DNA of 64,000 nt from Papillibacter cinnamivorans DSM 12816 (lineage in GTDB: Bacteria > Bacillota > Clostridia > Oscillospirales > Oscillospiraceae). Location: assembly GCF_900176335.1 (NCBI RefSeq), contig NZ_FWXW01000006.1:1-64000 (forward strand), read 5' to 3'. Both the position numbers and the translations under genes were made by a program. Positions 25,444 through 34,786 of the stretch are shown here, one piece after another (positions within the stretch are counted from its first letter, which is position 1; the number at the start of each line of letters is the position of its first letter). Below the pieces are notes generated by a model. It did not search any database and was not told where the DNA came from. It saw only the letters and a program-made list of their open reading frames with translations.

Positions 25444-25877
25444 TGCTTCTGCCTAAGAGAGTAAAATACCGCAGAGTGCACAGAGGACGCATGAAGGGCA
25501 AGGCACTGCGCGGAAATTCGGTGACATACGGCGAGTACGGCCTCGTGGCCCTGGAGCCGGCATGGATCACCAGCAATCAGATCGAGGCAGCCCGTATCGC
25601 CATGACCCGCTACACCAAGCGCGGCGGTCAGGTCTGGATTAAAATATTCCCCGATAAGCCCGTGACCCAGAAACCCGCGGAGACCCGCATGGGCTCCGGT
25701 AAGGGTTCTCCCGAATACTGGGTCGCCGTCGTTAAGCCCGGCAGAGTCATGTTCGAAATTGCCGGGGTACCTGAAGAAGCCGCGCGCGAGGCGCTGCGTC
25801 TGGCCGGCCACAAGCTGCCCATCAAGACCAAGTTTGTCACGCGCGGACAACCGGATACCGAGACAGGTGGTGAATAG
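25443..25877 (+). CDS. rplP: 50S ribosomal protein L16
   Basis: 144 residues. [19 protein letters not shown] at the start and the [16 protein letters not shown] loop are diagnostic. L16 positions tRNA in the A site and contacts L27. Starts one base inside the rpsC stop codon (TGATG), with GGAAGGAGG in the rpsC end as binding site. Confidence 0.99.
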   Translation: MLLPKRVKYRRVHRGRMKGKALRGNSVTYGEYGLVALEPAWITSNQIEAARIAMTRYTKRGGQVWIKIFPDKPVTQKPAETRMGSGKGSPEYWVAVVKPGRVMFEIAGVPEEAAREALRLAGHKLPIKTKFVTRGQPDTETGGE

Positions 25878-25878
25878 G

Positions 25879-26091
25879 ATGAAGGCAAGCGAGGTACGCG
25901 AAATGACCCCTGCCGAGCTGGAAAACAAGCTGAGCAGCCTGAAGAAGGATCTGTTTTATCTCAGACTGCAGCACGCGACCAACCAGCTGGACAATCCAAT
26001 TAAAATAGCAGACGTGAAAAAGGATATTGCCCGAGTCAAAACCATACTGCGTGAAAAGGAGCCCCGCAAGGACGCTCCTTCCAGCCGGTAG
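25879..26091 (+). CDS. rpmC: 50S ribosomal protein L29
   Basis: 70 residues starting MKASEVREMTPAELENKL at 25879, one base after the rplP stop. Two long helices; LKKDLFYLRLQHATNQLDNP is the conserved core. L29 lies at the tunnel exit next to L23. The frame is open further upstream inside rplP, but that part is only an overlap. Confidence 0.98.
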   Translation: MKASEVREMTPAELENKLSSLKKDLFYLRLQHATNQLDNPIKIADVKKDIARVKTILREKEPRKDAPSSR

Positions 26092-26107
26092 AAGGAGGTA
26101 GGAACAG

Positions 26108-26374
26108 GTGAGCGAGGAAATCAGAAACACTTCCCGCAAGACCAGAGTCGGCAAAGTCGTATCCGACAAGATGGATAAAACCATCGTTGTTGCCATAGAA
26201 GACCGCGTACAGCATCCGCTGTACAAGAAAATCGTTGGAAGAACGTATAAGCTGAAGGCTCACGACGAGCAGAACCAGTGCTCGGTGGGCGATACGGTCA
26301 AGGTCATGGAGACACGCCCTCTGTCCAAGGACAAAAGATGGCGCCTGGTCGAGATCATACAGAAGGCTCAGTAA
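26108..26374 (+). CDS. rpsQ: 30S ribosomal protein S17
   Basis: 88 residues from a GTG start with GAAGGAGG upstream. OB-fold motifs [20 protein letters not shown] and [20 protein letters not shown]17 binds 16S rRNA early in 30S assembly. Confidence 0.98.
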   Translation: MSEEIRNTSRKTRVGKVVSDKMDKTIVVAIEDRVQHPLYKKIVGRTYKLKAHDEQNQCSVGDTVKVMETRPLSKDKRWRLVEIIQKAQ

Positions 26375-26386
26375 GGAGGGTTCGCC

Positions 26387-26755
26387 GTGATTCAACAGGA
26401 AACCTATCTCAAGGTTGCCGACAACACCGGCGCCAAAGAGATTAAATGTATCCGCGTTCTGGGCGGCTCCAAACGGAAATACGGAAACATCGGCGACGTG
26501 GTGGTCGCTTCGGTCCGCAAATCCACGCCGGGCGGAACGGTGAAAAAGGGCGAGGTCGTCAAGGCCGTGATCGTCCGTTCGGCCAAAGGCGTGCGCCGGG
26601 TCGACGGCACTTATGTCCGCTTTGACGACAATGCGGCGGTTCTCATCAAGGAAGACAAGAACCCCAGGGGAACCCGCATTTTTGGCCCGGTGGCCCGGGA
26701 ACTGCGGGAAAAGGACTATATGAAGATCCTTTCCCTCGCCCCGGAAGTCATATAG
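26387..26755 (+). CDS. rplN: 50S ribosomal protein L14
   Basis: 122 residues, GTG start. [21 protein letters not shown] and [27 protein letters not shown] frame a complete L14. It bridges to the small subunit and contacts L19. TAAGGAGGG precedes the start. Confidence 0.99.
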   Translation: MIQQETYLKVADNTGAKEIKCIRVLGGSKRKYGNIGDVVVASVRKSTPGGTVKKGEVVKAVIVRSAKGVRRVDGTYVRFDDNAAVLIKEDKNPRGTRIFGPVARELREKDYMKILSLAPEVI

Positions 26756-26768
26756 GGGGATTTGTAAG

Positions 26769-27086
26769 ATGACAAAACTCAACATCAGAAAGGACGATAC
26801 GGTTATCGTCCTGTCCGGAAAAGACAGAGGAAAAAAAGGCAAGGTCATGCGCACCGTTCCCGACGACAACAAGGTAATCGTGGAAGGCATCAACATGGTC
26901 AGCCGGCACACCAAGCCCAGGAAGCAGGGGGAAGAGGGCGGAATCCTGCAGAAGGAAGCGCCGATTTACGCCGGCAAGGTTATGCGCGTATGTCCCAAAT
27001 GCGGCAAACCCACGCGCCCTGCTCACCAGATTCTTGCCGACGGCAGCAAGGCCCGCCTGTGCAAGAAATGCGGCGAGACAATATAA
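26769..27086 (+). CDS. rplX: 50S ribosomal protein L24
   Basis: 105 residues. N-terminal KOW motif (DDTVIVLSGKDRGKKGKVM), then INMVSRHTKP. The C-terminal end has paired cysteines, CPKCGKPTRP and CKKCGETI, able to hold zinc, a common variant in Firmicutes. L24 starts 50S assembly by binding the 5' end of 23S rRNA. Confidence 0.98.
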   Translation: MTKLNIRKDDTVIVLSGKDRGKKGKVMRTVPDDNKVIVEGINMVSRHTKPRKQGEEGGILQKEAPIYAGKVMRVCPKCGKPTRPAHQILADGSKARLCKKCGETI

Positions 27087-27104
27087 GGGGGAGGAAGCTG
27101 CAGG

Positions 27105-27647
27105 ATGGCTAGACTGAAAAAGAAGTACCTGGAAGAGGTCGCCCCGGCTCTTATGAAGAAATTCGAGTACAAGAGCTCCATGGAGATCCCCAGGCTTGAA
27201 AAGATCATCGTCAACGTAGGCTGCGGCGAGGCCAGGGACAACGCCAAGATGCTGGACGCCGTGGTGAACGACGTTACCACCATCACCGGCCAGAAGGCCG
27301 TGGTCACCAAGGCCAAGAAGTCGGTTGCAAACTTCAAGGTCCGCGCCGGCATGCCCATCGGCGTCAAGGTGACGCTGCGTGCAGACCGCATGTGGGAGTT
27401 TTTGGACCGTCTGATCAACGTGGCGCTGCCCCGGGTCCGCGACTTCCGCGGCATCAGCGCCAACGCTTTTGACGGCAGGGGCAATTACGCCCTGGGCATC
27501 AAGGAACAGCTCATTTTCCCCGAGATCGAGTACGACAAAATCGACAAGATCCGCGGGATGAACATCGTCATCTGCACCACGGCCAAGACCGACGAAGAGG
27601 CGAGAGAGCTCCTGGGGCTCATCGGCGCTCCCTTCGCCCGCAGTTAG
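27105..27647 (+). CDS. rplE: 50S ribosomal protein L5
   Basis: 180 residues. [33 protein letters not shown] and [19 protein letters not shown] are the conserved blocks. L5 belongs to the 5S RNP of the central protuberance and touches the P-site tRNA and S13. Confidence 0.99.
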   Translation: MARLKKKYLEEVAPALMKKFEYKSSMEIPRLEKIIVNVGCGEARDNAKMLDAVVNDVTTITGQKAVVTKAKKSVANFKVRAGMPIGVKVTLRADRMWEFLDRLINVALPRVRDFRGISANAFDGRGNYALGIKEQLIFPEIEYDKIDKIRGMNIVICTTAKTDEEARELLGLIGAPFARS

Positions 27648-27661
27648 GGAGGAAACGACAA

Positions 27662-27847
27662 ATGGCAAAGAAATCAATGATTCTCAAGCAGCAGAGGCCG
27701 GCGAAGTTTTCCACCAGACGGTACAACCGGTGCAAAATCTGCGGCAGGCCCCACGCGTTTCTCCGGGATTACGGCATCTGCCGCATCTGTTTCCGCGAAC
27801 TTGCTTATAAAGGCCAGATTCCGGGCATAAAGAAAGCAAGCTGGTAA
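27662..27847 (+). CDS. rpsN: 30S ribosomal protein S14 type Z
   Basis: 61 residues with the four zinc cysteines C24, C27, C40 and C43 ([20 protein letters not shown]). This short zinc form is the main S14 of Firmicutes; the long zinc-free form serves in zinc shortage. S14 sits in the 30S head. An unusual 189-base gap follows before rpsH. Confidence 0.98.
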   Translation: MAKKSMILKQQRPAKFSTRRYNRCKICGRPHAFLRDYGICRICFRELAYKGQIPGIKKASW

Positions 27848-28036
27848 CACCGCCGCAGGGACGTCCGTCCGCTCAAAAACAGGGCGCGGCGCGTCCCGGG
27901 TTATTCACGGAGGCCGGAAGTCGGCTTTAAGCGGCAGGGCGGAGAGCCCGAGCCTTAAAAAGCGGAGCCGAAACCCCGGTGTCCCTTCACAAGCCGAAAG
28001 GGCATGGCTTGTAACCTTTTAAAGGAGGTCTCAATA
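27848..28036 (+). other. Unusually long intercistronic gap between rpsN and rpsH
   Basis: 189 bases without an ORF in a cluster where most gaps are 12-20 bases. It contains GC-rich inverted pieces, among them ACAAGCC/GGCTTGT (27991-28014), a perfect 7-bp stem whose 3' arm ends about 7 bases before the rpsH ribosome binding site AAAGGAGG. No terminator T run and no clear promoter were seen. It could be a regulatory site for the spc genes. Confidence 0.6.
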
Positions 28037-28435
28037 ATGCACATTACGGATCCCATAGCGGATATGCTCACGCGCATCCGGAATGCCAATTCCGCAAAGC
28101 ACGATACGGTGGACATTCCCGCCTCCAAGATCAAGAAATCCATTGCCGAAATCCTGCTGGAGGAAGGCTATATCAAGAATTTCCAGATCATCGACGACGG
28201 AACCCAGGGGACCATCCGCATCACCCTCAAGTACAGCCCCAGCAAGGAGAAGGTCATCACCGGCCTTCGCAGGGTTTCCAAACCCGGCCTTCGGGTGTAC
28301 GTGGGCGCGGAGGAGCTTCCGAAGGTGCTCAGGGGACTGGGCATCGCCATCATATCAACGTCCAGGGGCGTCATGACCGACAAGAGCGCGAGAGCGGCCA
28401 ATGTCGGCGGCGAGGTCCTTGCGTTCGTATGGTAG
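28037..28435 (+). CDS. rpsH: 30S ribosomal protein S8
   Basis: 132 residues starting [18 protein letters not shown] at 28037 with [35 protein letters not shown] is the conserved end (in two pieces of the family pattern). S8 binds helix 21 of 16S rRNA and in Escherichia coli represses the spc operon; the structured gap just upstream makes a similar site conceivable here. Confidence 0.99.
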   Translation: MHITDPIADMLTRIRNANSAKHDTVDIPASKIKKSIAEILLEEGYIKNFQIIDDGTQGTIRITLKYSPSKEKVITGLRRVSKPGLRVYVGAEELPKVLRGLGIAIISTSRGVMTDKSARAANVGGEVLAFVW

Positions 28436-28450
28436 GGGGGAGGAACTGAA

Positions 28451-28999
28451 ATGTCACGGATAGGCAGAATGCCCATAGCCATTCCCGCGGGAGTGGACGT
28501 CAAGGTGGGCGAGGGGAACGCCGTAACGGTGAAAGGCCCCAAGGGAACCTTGACACAGAACCTGCACAAGGACATGATCATCGACATCGAGGGCGCCGTC
28601 ATTCACGTCAAGCGGCCCACCGAGGATAAAGAGCACAAATCCCTTCACGGACTGACCCGGACGCTCCTTTTCAACATGATTGAGGGAGTCACCCACGGCT
28701 ACAAGAAGGAGCTGGAGGTGGGCGGCGTCGGATACAGGGCCGCCAAGCAGGGAAAGCAGCTGGTGATGAACCTGGGATATTCCCATCAGGTCTTCGTGGA
28801 CGAAGTGGACGGCATCACCATCGAGGTGCCGGCCCCCAACAAGATCGTCATCAGCGGACCCGACAAGCAGAAGGTAGGCCAGTTCGCCGCCGAAGTCAGA
28901 GAGAAGAGACCCCCCGAGCCTTACAAGGGCAAGGGAATCAAATACGCCAACGAGGTCATCCGCCGCAAGGAAGGCAAGACGGGCGTCAAGAAGAAGTAA
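28451..28999 (+). CDS. rplF: 50S ribosomal protein L6
   Basis: 182 residues. [17 protein letters not shown], the repeated alpha/beta domains, and [26 protein letters not shown] at the end. It lies near the factor-binding site of the large subunit. Confidence 0.99.
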   Translation: MSRIGRMPIAIPAGVDVKVGEGNAVTVKGPKGTLTQNLHKDMIIDIEGAVIHVKRPTEDKEHKSLHGLTRTLLFNMIEGVTHGYKKELEVGGVGYRAAKQGKQLVMNLGYSHQVFVDEVDGITIEVPAPNKIVISGPDKQKVGQFAAEVREKRPPEPYKGKGIKYANEVIRRKEGKTGVKKK

Positions 29000-29014
29000 A
29001 GGAGGTGTGCCAAA

Positions 29015-29371
29015 ATGGTAAAAAGACCCGATACCAACGCGCAGCGCTTAAAGCGTCATAAAAGGGTGCGCGCTACCGTCTCCGGCACATCCGAGAGACC
29101 GCGCCTGAACGTGTTTCGCAGCCTAAGCCATGTTTACGCCCAGATTATCGACGACGTAAGCGGGCAGACGCTGGTTTCCGCCTCCACCCTGGAAAAAGGA
29201 TTTGAAGGAAACGGAAACTGCGAGGGCGCACATAAGGTAGGCATTGCACTTGCTCAGCGGGCGAAGGAAAAGGGAATCGAGCAGGTCGTTTTCGACCGGG
29301 GCGGTTACCTCTACCACGGAAGAATCAAGTCGCTGGCTGATGGCGCCCGCGAGGGCGGACTCGTATTTTGA
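29015..29371 (+). CDS. rplR: 50S ribosomal protein L18
   Basis: 118 residues. [23 protein letters not shown] and [26 protein letters not shown] are diagnostic. L18 binds 5S rRNA together with L5. AAAGGAGGTG precedes the ATG. Confidence 0.99.
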   Translation: MVKRPDTNAQRLKRHKRVRATVSGTSERPRLNVFRSLSHVYAQIIDDVSGQTLVSASTLEKGFEGNGNCEGAHKVGIALAQRAKEKGIEQVVFDRGGYLYHGRIKSLADGAREGGLVF

Positions 29372-29388
29372 CGGGAGGGAAACAGAGG

Positions 29389-29889
29389 ATGGCTAGATTT
29401 GAAAAAGAACCCAGCGAATTTACCGAAAAGGTTGTTGCCTTGAACCGTGTTTCCAAAACCGTCAAAGGCGGCCGGATCTTCAAATTCGCCGCTCTGGTCG
29501 TGGTAGGCGACGAGAAGGGCAAGGTGGGATTCGGACTTGGCAAGGCAGCGGAGGTTCCCGAGGCAATCCGCAAGGGGATCGAAGACGCCAAGAAAAACAT
29601 GGTGAAGATCGTCCTTTCCGGAACCACCATTCCCCACGAGGTGATCGGCGAGTTCGGAGCCGGCAAGGTGCTCCTGAAGCCCGCCGCCCCCGGTACCGGC
29701 GTGATCGCCGGCGGACCGGTGCGTGCCGTTCTGGAATCGGCCGGCATCAAGGATATCCGGACCAAGTGTCTGCGTTCCAACAACCCCCAGAATGTTGTCA
29801 CGGCAACGATGATAGGCCTCAAGTCACTCAGAGGCCCGGAGGAAGTGGCGCGCATCCGGGGGAAAAGAGTAGAAGAGATCCAAGGTTAG
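29389..29889 (+). CDS. rpsE: 30S ribosomal protein S5
   Basis: 166 residues from the ATG at 29389; an ATG seven codons earlier overlaps the rplR stop and has no binding site. [20 protein letters not shown] and [23 protein letters not shown] are the conserved blocks. S5 shapes decoding accuracy at the mRNA entry site. Confidence 0.99.
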   Translation: MARFEKEPSEFTEKVVALNRVSKTVKGGRIFKFAALVVVGDEKGKVGFGLGKAAEVPEAIRKGIEDAKKNMVKIVLSGTTIPHEVIGEFGAGKVLLKPAAPGTGVIAGGPVRAVLESAGIKDIRTKCLRSNNPQNVVTATMIGLKSLRGPEEVARIRGKRVEEIQG

Positions 29890-29902
29890 GAGGGCGGAAC
29901 AA

Positions 29903-30085
29903 ATGGCCAATCTTAAGATAAAGCTTGTTAAGAGCCTGAGCGGCAGACTGGAGAAGCATATCGCCACTGCCCACTCCCTGGGACTGAACAAGACCAACAG
30001 CGAGACGGTTCAGCCCGACAACGCGCAGACCCGCGGCAAAATCGCTCAGATCGCGTATTTGCTGCAGGTTACAGAGGAAAAGTAA
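29903..30085 (+). CDS. rpmD: 50S ribosomal protein L30
   Basis: 60 residues. LKIKLVKSLSGRLEKHIATA then the LGLNKTNSETVQPDNAQTRGKI pattern (split here as two conserved stretches). Short bacterial form without extra domains. Lies between rpsE and rplO as in other bacteria. Confidence 0.98.
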   Translation: MANLKIKLVKSLSGRLEKHIATAHSLGLNKTNSETVQPDNAQTRGKIAQIAYLLQVTEEK

Positions 30086-30100
30086 GGAGGTGCAAGTGTA

Positions 30101-30541
30101 ATGGATTTGCATGAACTTGTTCCCGCTCCCGGCTCTGTCAAGGAAGGCAAGCGCAAGGGACGCGGCGCAGGCACCGGCAACGGCAAGACGGCGGGCCGCG
30201 GACACAAGGGCCAGAAGGCCCGCTCCGGCGGCGGCATCCGGGCCGGTTTCGAAGGCGGACAAATGCCGCTGGCGCGCCGGATCCCCAAACGCGGTTTCAA
30301 CAATATATTCGGCAAGACGTACGAAGAGATCAACGTTTCCGCGCTCAATGCGTTTGAAGACGGCGCAACGGTGGGAACGGAAGAACTGCTGGGAAAGCGG
30401 GTCATCTCCAAGTGCCAGGACGGCGTAAAGGTGCTGGGCAACGGCGAGATCACAAAGAAACTTACGGTTCGCGCCGCGGCTTTTTCCGAAACCGCAAAGA
30501 GTAAAATTGAAGCGGCAGGTGGAAAGGCAGAGGTGGTGTAG
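30101..30541 (+). CDS. rplO: 50S ribosomal protein L15
   Basis: 146 residues. [20 protein letters not shown], the Gly/Arg-rich N-terminal part ([20 protein letters not shown]) and [18 protein letters not shown] identify it. Late-assembly protein of the large subunit. Its end supplies the ribosome binding site of secY. Confidence 0.99.
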   Translation: MDLHELVPAPGSVKEGKRKGRGAGTGNGKTAGRGHKGQKARSGGGIRAGFEGGQMPLARRIPKRGFNNIFGKTYEEINVSALNAFEDGATVGTEELLGKRVISKCQDGVKVLGNGEITKKLTVRAAAFSETAKSKIEAAGGKAEVV

Positions 30542-30542
30542 G

Positions 30543-31826
30543 GTGATTGAGACCATTCGCAATGCGTGGAAAATCCCCGAACTGCGCAAGAAGATCATCT
30601 TCACCATTTTCATCCTGCTGATCTACCGGCTGGGAAACGCGATCCCGGTTCCGTACGTAGACGTTTCGGCACTGGCCAACTATTTCAGCCAGCTGAGCAA
30701 TACGGTGCTGGGACTGTATAACGCGATGTCCGGCGGCGCCTTCGCCAAAGCGACGGTATTCGCCCTTTCCATACAGCCGTATATCAACGCATCCATCATC
30801 ATCCAGCTTCTCACCATCGCCATTCCCGCTCTGGAAAGACTCCAGAAGGACGGAGGCGAGGAGGGCAGAAAGAAAATCGTCAGCATCACCCGGTATACCA
30901 CCGTGGGCATCGGCCTCCTTCAGGGCTTTGCCTATTACATGCTGCTGAAGAACTACTCGATCCTCACCGATACGACCATTTGGGCCGCCATCGTCGTCAT
31001 TTTGTCCTTCGCTGCAGGCTCGGCCTTCCTCATGTGGCTGGGCGAACAGATTACAGAGTTCGGAATCGGGAACGGCATTTCCATCATCCTGTTTGCCAGT
31101 ATCGTATCCCGGGTTCCCGGAGCCGTGGGCAGCGCCGCCACCTATGTAAACCTCGGCACGCTGAACTTGGGTCATATTGCCCTCATCCTTTTAGGGATAC
31201 TGGTGCTGGTGCTCATCATCGTGTTTATTTCCAATTCCGAGCGCAGGATTCCCATCCAGTACGCCAAGCGGGTGGTGGGACGCAAAATGTACGGCGGACA
31301 GAGCTCGCACCTTCCCCTGAAACTGAGCATGTCCGGCGTCATGCCCATCATCTTCGCCCAGTCCATCGCCTCCCTCCCCGCAACGGTGGCGGCTTTTCTG
31401 CCCACCCCTGCGACGGGAAGCTTTTGGTCGGGATTCCTGAAAGCCATCGACACATCCTCGGCCACCTATATCATCGTATACTTCCTGCTGATCGTTGCCT
31501 TCAGCTTCTTCTATGCGACCATTCAGCTCAATCCCATCGAGGTCGCGAACAATCTGAAGAAAAACGGCGGGTTCATTCCCGGCTTCCGGCCGGGTAAGCC
31601 CACGGCGGACTTTATCGCGAAGGTACTCAATAAGGTCACCATGTTCGGCGGACTTTACCTGGGCGTTGTGGCGATTATCCCCATCATTCTGGGAAGCACG
31701 GTAAAGGTTTCGTCCCTTGCCATCGGCGGCACCTCCGTCATCATCGTCGTGGGCGTCGCCCTGGAGACGGTGAAGGCGCTGGAAGCCCAGATGCTCATGC
31801 GGCATTACAAGGGGTTTCTTGAATAA
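30543..31826 (+). CDS. secY: Protein translocase subunit SecY
   Basis: The 427-residue channel protein has ten membrane helices and passes unfolded proteins across the membrane with SecE, SecG and SecA. The conserved start IETIRNAWKIPELRKKIIFT and the helix 2 plug region near PYVDVSALANYF are visible, as are NAIPVPYV and GFIPGFRPGKPTADF. I place the start at the GTG at 30543 because AGAGGTGG lies just upstream in rplO; a start at 30507 would overlap rplO by 35 bases without a site. Confidence 0.98.
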   Translation: MIETIRNAWKIPELRKKIIFTIFILLIYRLGNAIPVPYVDVSALANYFSQLSNTVLGLYNAMSGGAFAKATVFALSIQPYINASIIIQLLTIAIPALERLQKDGGEEGRKKIVSITRYTTVGIGLLQGFAYYMLLKNYSILTDTTIWAAIVVILSFAAGSAFLMWLGEQITEFGIGNGISIILFASIVSRVPGAVGSAATYVNLGTLNLGHIALILLGILVLVLIIVFISNSERRIPIQYAKRVVGRKMYGGQSSHLPLKLSMSGVMPIIFAQSIASLPATVAAFLPTPATGSFWSGFLKAIDTSSATYIIVYFLLIVAFSFFYATIQLNPIEVANNLKKNGGFIPGFRPGKPTADFIAKVLNKVTMFGGLYLGVVAIIPIILGSTVKVSSLAIGGTSVIIVVGVALETVKALEAQMLMRHYKGFLE

Positions 31827-31838
31827 GGAGACTGTGCA

Positions 31839-32474
31839 ATGAAACTGATTTTATTGGGAGCTCCCGGGGCCGGAAAAGGCACCCAGGCCGAAATCCTGGG
31901 AAATCACCTGCATATCCCGACCATATCCACGGGCAATATCCTCCGGGAGGCAATTAAAAACAAAACGGAAATCGGCCTGAAGGCCAAGGAATATACCGAA
32001 AGCGGACGGCTGGTACCGGACGACGTCATCATCGGCATCATCCGCGAGCGCCTTTCCCAGGACGACTGCAGGAACGGCTATATCCTGGACGGCGTCCCCA
32101 GAACCCTGGCTCAGGCCAAGAGTATGGAGGATGCGGGCCTTACCGTCGACGCCGCTGTTTCCATCGAGGTTTCCGACGAGGAAATCATGCAGCGCATGGC
32201 GGGGAGACGGGTCTGCCAGAAGTGCGGATCCAGCTATCACGTGGTAAGCAAGCCGCCCCGCAAGGAAGGAATCTGCGACGTGTGCGGCGGACCTCTGGTG
32301 CAGCGCAGCGACGACGCACCGGAGACCGTAAAGGCGCGCCTGCAGATTTACCACACCGAAACGGAACCCCTCAAAGGGTTTTACGAGGCACGGGGGAAGC
32401 TGAAGATGGTGGCCAACCAGGGCAGCATCGAAGGCACCACCCGGGCGATTCTGGAAGCTCTGGGGATTTCCTGA
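31839..32474 (+). CDS. adk: Adenylate kinase
   Basis: 211 residues; converts ATP + AMP to two ADP. P-loop GAPGAGKGTQA (residues 7-17), AMP site ISTGNILREAI, and DGVPRTLAQA (usual form DGFPRT; here Val replaces Phe). The long LID carries four cysteines, CQKCGSSYH and CDVCGGPL, a structural zinc site typical of Gram-positives. Stop overlaps the map start as TGATG. Confidence 0.98.
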   Translation: MKLILLGAPGAGKGTQAEILGNHLHIPTISTGNILREAIKNKTEIGLKAKEYTESGRLVPDDVIIGIIRERLSQDDCRNGYILDGVPRTLAQAKSMEDAGLTVDAAVSIEVSDEEIMQRMAGRRVCQKCGSSYHVVSKPPRKEGICDVCGGPLVQRSDDAPETVKARLQIYHTETEPLKGFYEARGKLKMVANQGSIEGTTRAILEALGIS

Positions 32475-33244
32475 TGATTATTCTCAAATCTCCCCGGGAG
32501 GCGGACCTGATGCGCCGGGCCGGAGCCATAACTTCGGCAGCGAGAAAGCTCGCGGGATCCATGGTGGTCCCCGGGATCACAACGGGGGAAATTGACAAAG
32601 CGGTGTATCAATTTCTCAAGGCGCAGGGCGCCGAACCTTCCTTTTTAAACTACAACGGTTTTCCCGCCAGCGTCTGCCTGTCGGTAAACGACGAGGTGAT
32701 TCACGGCATTCCGGGAAAACGCAGGCTCCACGAGGGCGATATCGTAAGCGTGGATGTGGGAGCTTTTATCGGCGGGTATCACGGCGACTGCGCGGACACC
32801 TTTCCCTGCGGCCGCGCGTCGGAGGCGGCGATGAATCTGATCCGCGTGACCCGGGAGAGCTTCCGGGAAGGAATCCGGTTTGCGCGCCAGGGTTACCGCA
32901 TCTCGGATATTTCCCATGCCATACAGACGTATGTGGAGAGCAACGGCTATTCCGTCGTCCGGGATTACATCGGACACGGCGTGGGCGCGAAGCTCCACGA
33001 AGCGCCGGAGGTTCCCAATTTCGGGGAACCGGGGCGCGGACCCAGGCTCCTTGCCGGCATGACGCTGGCCATCGAACCCATGGTCAACGCGGGAGGGTAT
33101 GACATCCGGGTGCTGAAAGACCGCTGGACGGTTATTACGGCGGACGGATCCCTTTCGGCCCATTATGAAAACACAGTGCTCATCACCGACGGCGAGCCGG
33201 AAGTTCTCACCGTCACAGAGGGAGAATCCGATGGACATTGTTAA
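32474..33244 (+). CDS. map: Methionine aminopeptidase, type I
   Basis: 256 residues; removes the initiator methionine from new proteins. Metal ligands are the two Asp in VDVGAFIGGYHGDCADTF, His in GHGVGAKLHEAPEV, and Glu in AIEPMVNAGG and HYENTVLIT. Start ATG at 32474 overlaps the adk stop by one base; the frame is open upstream inside adk but that is shadow. Normal short type Ia form with no N-terminal extension. Confidence 0.98.
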   Translation: MIILKSPREADLMRRAGAITSAARKLAGSMVVPGITTGEIDKAVYQFLKAQGAEPSFLNYNGFPASVCLSVNDEVIHGIPGKRRLHEGDIVSVDVGAFIGGYHGDCADTFPCGRASEAAMNLIRVTRESFREGIRFARQGYRISDISHAIQTYVESNGYSVVRDYIGHGVGAKLHEAPEVPNFGEPGRGPRLLAGMTLAIEPMVNAGGYDIRVLKDRWTVITADGSLSAHYENTVLITDGEPEVLTVTEGESDGHC

Positions 33245-33509
33245 ATCCCATGTCGTCGTTTCCCTTGCCGGGCGCGACAAAGGAAAGCTCTTCCTTGCTC
33301 TGGATACCGACGGGGAGTATGTTCTCATTGCCGACGGACGGGGACGAAAACAGGAAAAGCCCAAACGAAAGAAACGAAAGCACATACAATTTGTTTCGGA
33401 AAGCAATTCCTACGCCGCCGCAAAAATCCGAAACGGCGAGAAGGTACTCAACAGTGAGATTCGGAAGGCTCTCGCCGAGTTTCTCGGCGAGCCCAAGGGT
33501 CAGGACTAA
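33231..33509 (+). CDS. KOW-domain RNA-binding protein (L14e-like)
   Basis: A 92-residue basic protein. It starts MDIVKSHVVVSLAGRDKGKLFLAL, a KOW motif with the L14e/L6e/L27e-like pattern, followed by a lysine-arginine patch (KQEKPKRKKRKHI) and a helical end. Genes like this sit between map and infA in many clostridia and are annotated KOW or ribosomal L14E-type proteins. It probably binds rRNA. The start overlaps the map 3' end by 14 bases; GGGAGAATCC is the likely binding site. Confidence 0.85.
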   Translation: MDIVKSHVVVSLAGRDKGKLFLALDTDGEYVLIADGRGRKQEKPKRKKRKHIQFVSESNSYAAAKIRNGEKVLNSEIRKALAEFLGEPKGQD

Positions 33510-33523
33510 GGAGGTAATGAGGC

Positions 33524-33742
33524 TTGGCTAAAGACGACGTGATCGAACTGGAAGGCATCGTGACGGAGGCCCTGCCGAATACCACGTTCCATGTGGATAT
33601 CGGAAACGGGCATACGATACTGGCGCACATTTCCGGAAAGCTCAGGATGAACTTCATCCGGATCCTGCCGGGCGATAAGGTGACAGTACAGATGTCCCCC
33701 TATGATCTGACCCGGGGCAGAATCACCTGGAGAAGCAAATAA
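33524..33742 (+). CDS. infA: Translation initiation factor IF-1
   Basis: 72 residues with a TTG start and GGAGG 8 bases upstream. OB-fold S1-like protein: [20 protein letters not shown] and [20 protein letters not shown]. It blocks the A site during initiation. The rare TTG start may keep its level down compared with the ribosomal proteins around it. Confidence 0.98.
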   Translation: MAKDDVIELEGIVTEALPNTTFHVDIGNGHTILAHISGKLRMNFIRILPGDKVTVQMSPYDLTRGRITWRSK

Positions 33743-33771
33743 TACGAACGTTTCCAACGGGAGGTATAACA

Positions 33772-33885
33772 ATGAAAGTAAGGCCATCTGTGAAACCCAT
33801 GTGCGAAAAGTGCAAGGTCATCCGGCGCAAAGGGCGCATCATGGTAATCTGCGAAAACCCGAAACACAAGCAGAGACAAGGCTGA
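33772..33885 (+). CDS. rpmJ: 50S ribosomal protein L36
   Basis: A 37-residue protein, [20 protein letters not shown] at the start, with zinc ligands C11, C14, C27 and H32 (the zinc form). GGGAGG lies upstream of the ATG at 33772. Small basic protein of the large subunit. Confidence 0.98.
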   Translation: MKVRPSVKPMCEKCKVIRRKGRIMVICENPKHKQRQG

Positions 33886-33972
33886 AACGAAATTCGGCAA
33901 GAAATATGACGGTGAAATGGACCGCCCCCGCGGCCGCGCCGCATGTCAAATTATTGGAGGTGCTTTAACAAC

Positions 33973-34341
33973 ATGGCACGTATTGCCGGTATAGACCTGC
34001 CAAAAGAGAAAAGGGTCGAGATTGGACTGACCTATATCTACGGCATCGGCAGGAAAAGCGCCAGAGACATTCTGGCGGAGACGGGCGTGAGTCCCGACAC
34101 GAGAGTCAAGAACCTGACAGACGCGGAAGAGGCGGCCCTTCGCGAATGCATCGATAAGAAATTCATTGTGGAAGGCGATCTGCGCCGCAATGTAGCGATG
34201 GATATCAAGCGGCTGACCGAAATCGGCAGTTACCGCGGCATGCGCCACAGAAAAGGTCTTCCCGTCCGCGGTCAGCGCAGTAAAACCAACGCGAGAACGC
34301 GCAAGGGACCCAAGAGAACCATCGCCAATAAAAAGAAGTAA
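33973..34341 (+). CDS. rpsM: 30S ribosomal protein S13
   Basis: 122 residues starting [20 protein letters not shown] at 33973 with TTGGAGG; the frame upstream to 33943 is not coding. [24 protein letters not shown] is the conserved basic end. S13 touches the P-site tRNA and L5. Confidence 0.99.
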   Translation: MARIAGIDLPKEKRVEIGLTYIYGIGRKSARDILAETGVSPDTRVKNLTDAEEAALRECIDKKFIVEGDLRRNVAMDIKRLTEIGSYRGMRHRKGLPVRGQRSKTNARTRKGPKRTIANKKK

Positions 34342-34357
34342 GGGAGGGATATTGTAA

Positions 34358-34759
34358 ATGGCCAGTCCTAAAACCGTGAAAAAGACGACGAGGAAACGCC
34401 GCGAGCGCAAAAACATCGAAAAAGGCGCCGCACATATCCGCTCGTCCTTCAACAATACTATGGTGACGATTACCGACATGAACGGGAACGCGCTGTCCTG
34501 GGCATCCTCCGGCGGTCTCGGGTTCCGGGGCTCCCGGAAGTCCACGCCCTACGCGGCTCAGACCGCGGCGGAGACCGCCGCAAAGGCCGCCATGGAGCAC
34601 GGGCTGAAAACGGTGGAAGTTTACGTGAAGGGACCGGGCGCAGGGCGTGAAGCCGCCATCCGGGCACTTCAGGCCGCCGGCCTCGAGGTCAACATGATCA
34701 AAGACGTAACGCCCATTCCCCACAACGGATGCCGCCCGCCCAAGAGAAGGCGCGTGTAA
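34358..34759 (+). CDS. rpsK: 30S ribosomal protein S11
   Basis: 133 residues. [39 protein letters not shown] and [15 protein letters not shown] define it. S11 lies on the platform of the small subunit near the E-site mRNA. Confidence 0.99.
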   Translation: MASPKTVKKTTRKRRERKNIEKGAAHIRSSFNNTMVTITDMNGNALSWASSGGLGFRGSRKSTPYAAQTAAETAAKAAMEHGLKTVEVYVKGPGAGREAAIRALQAAGLEVNMIKDVTPIPHNGCRPPKRRRV

Positions 34760-34786
34760 CCGTACTTTATGGAGGTGTAAATAAAA

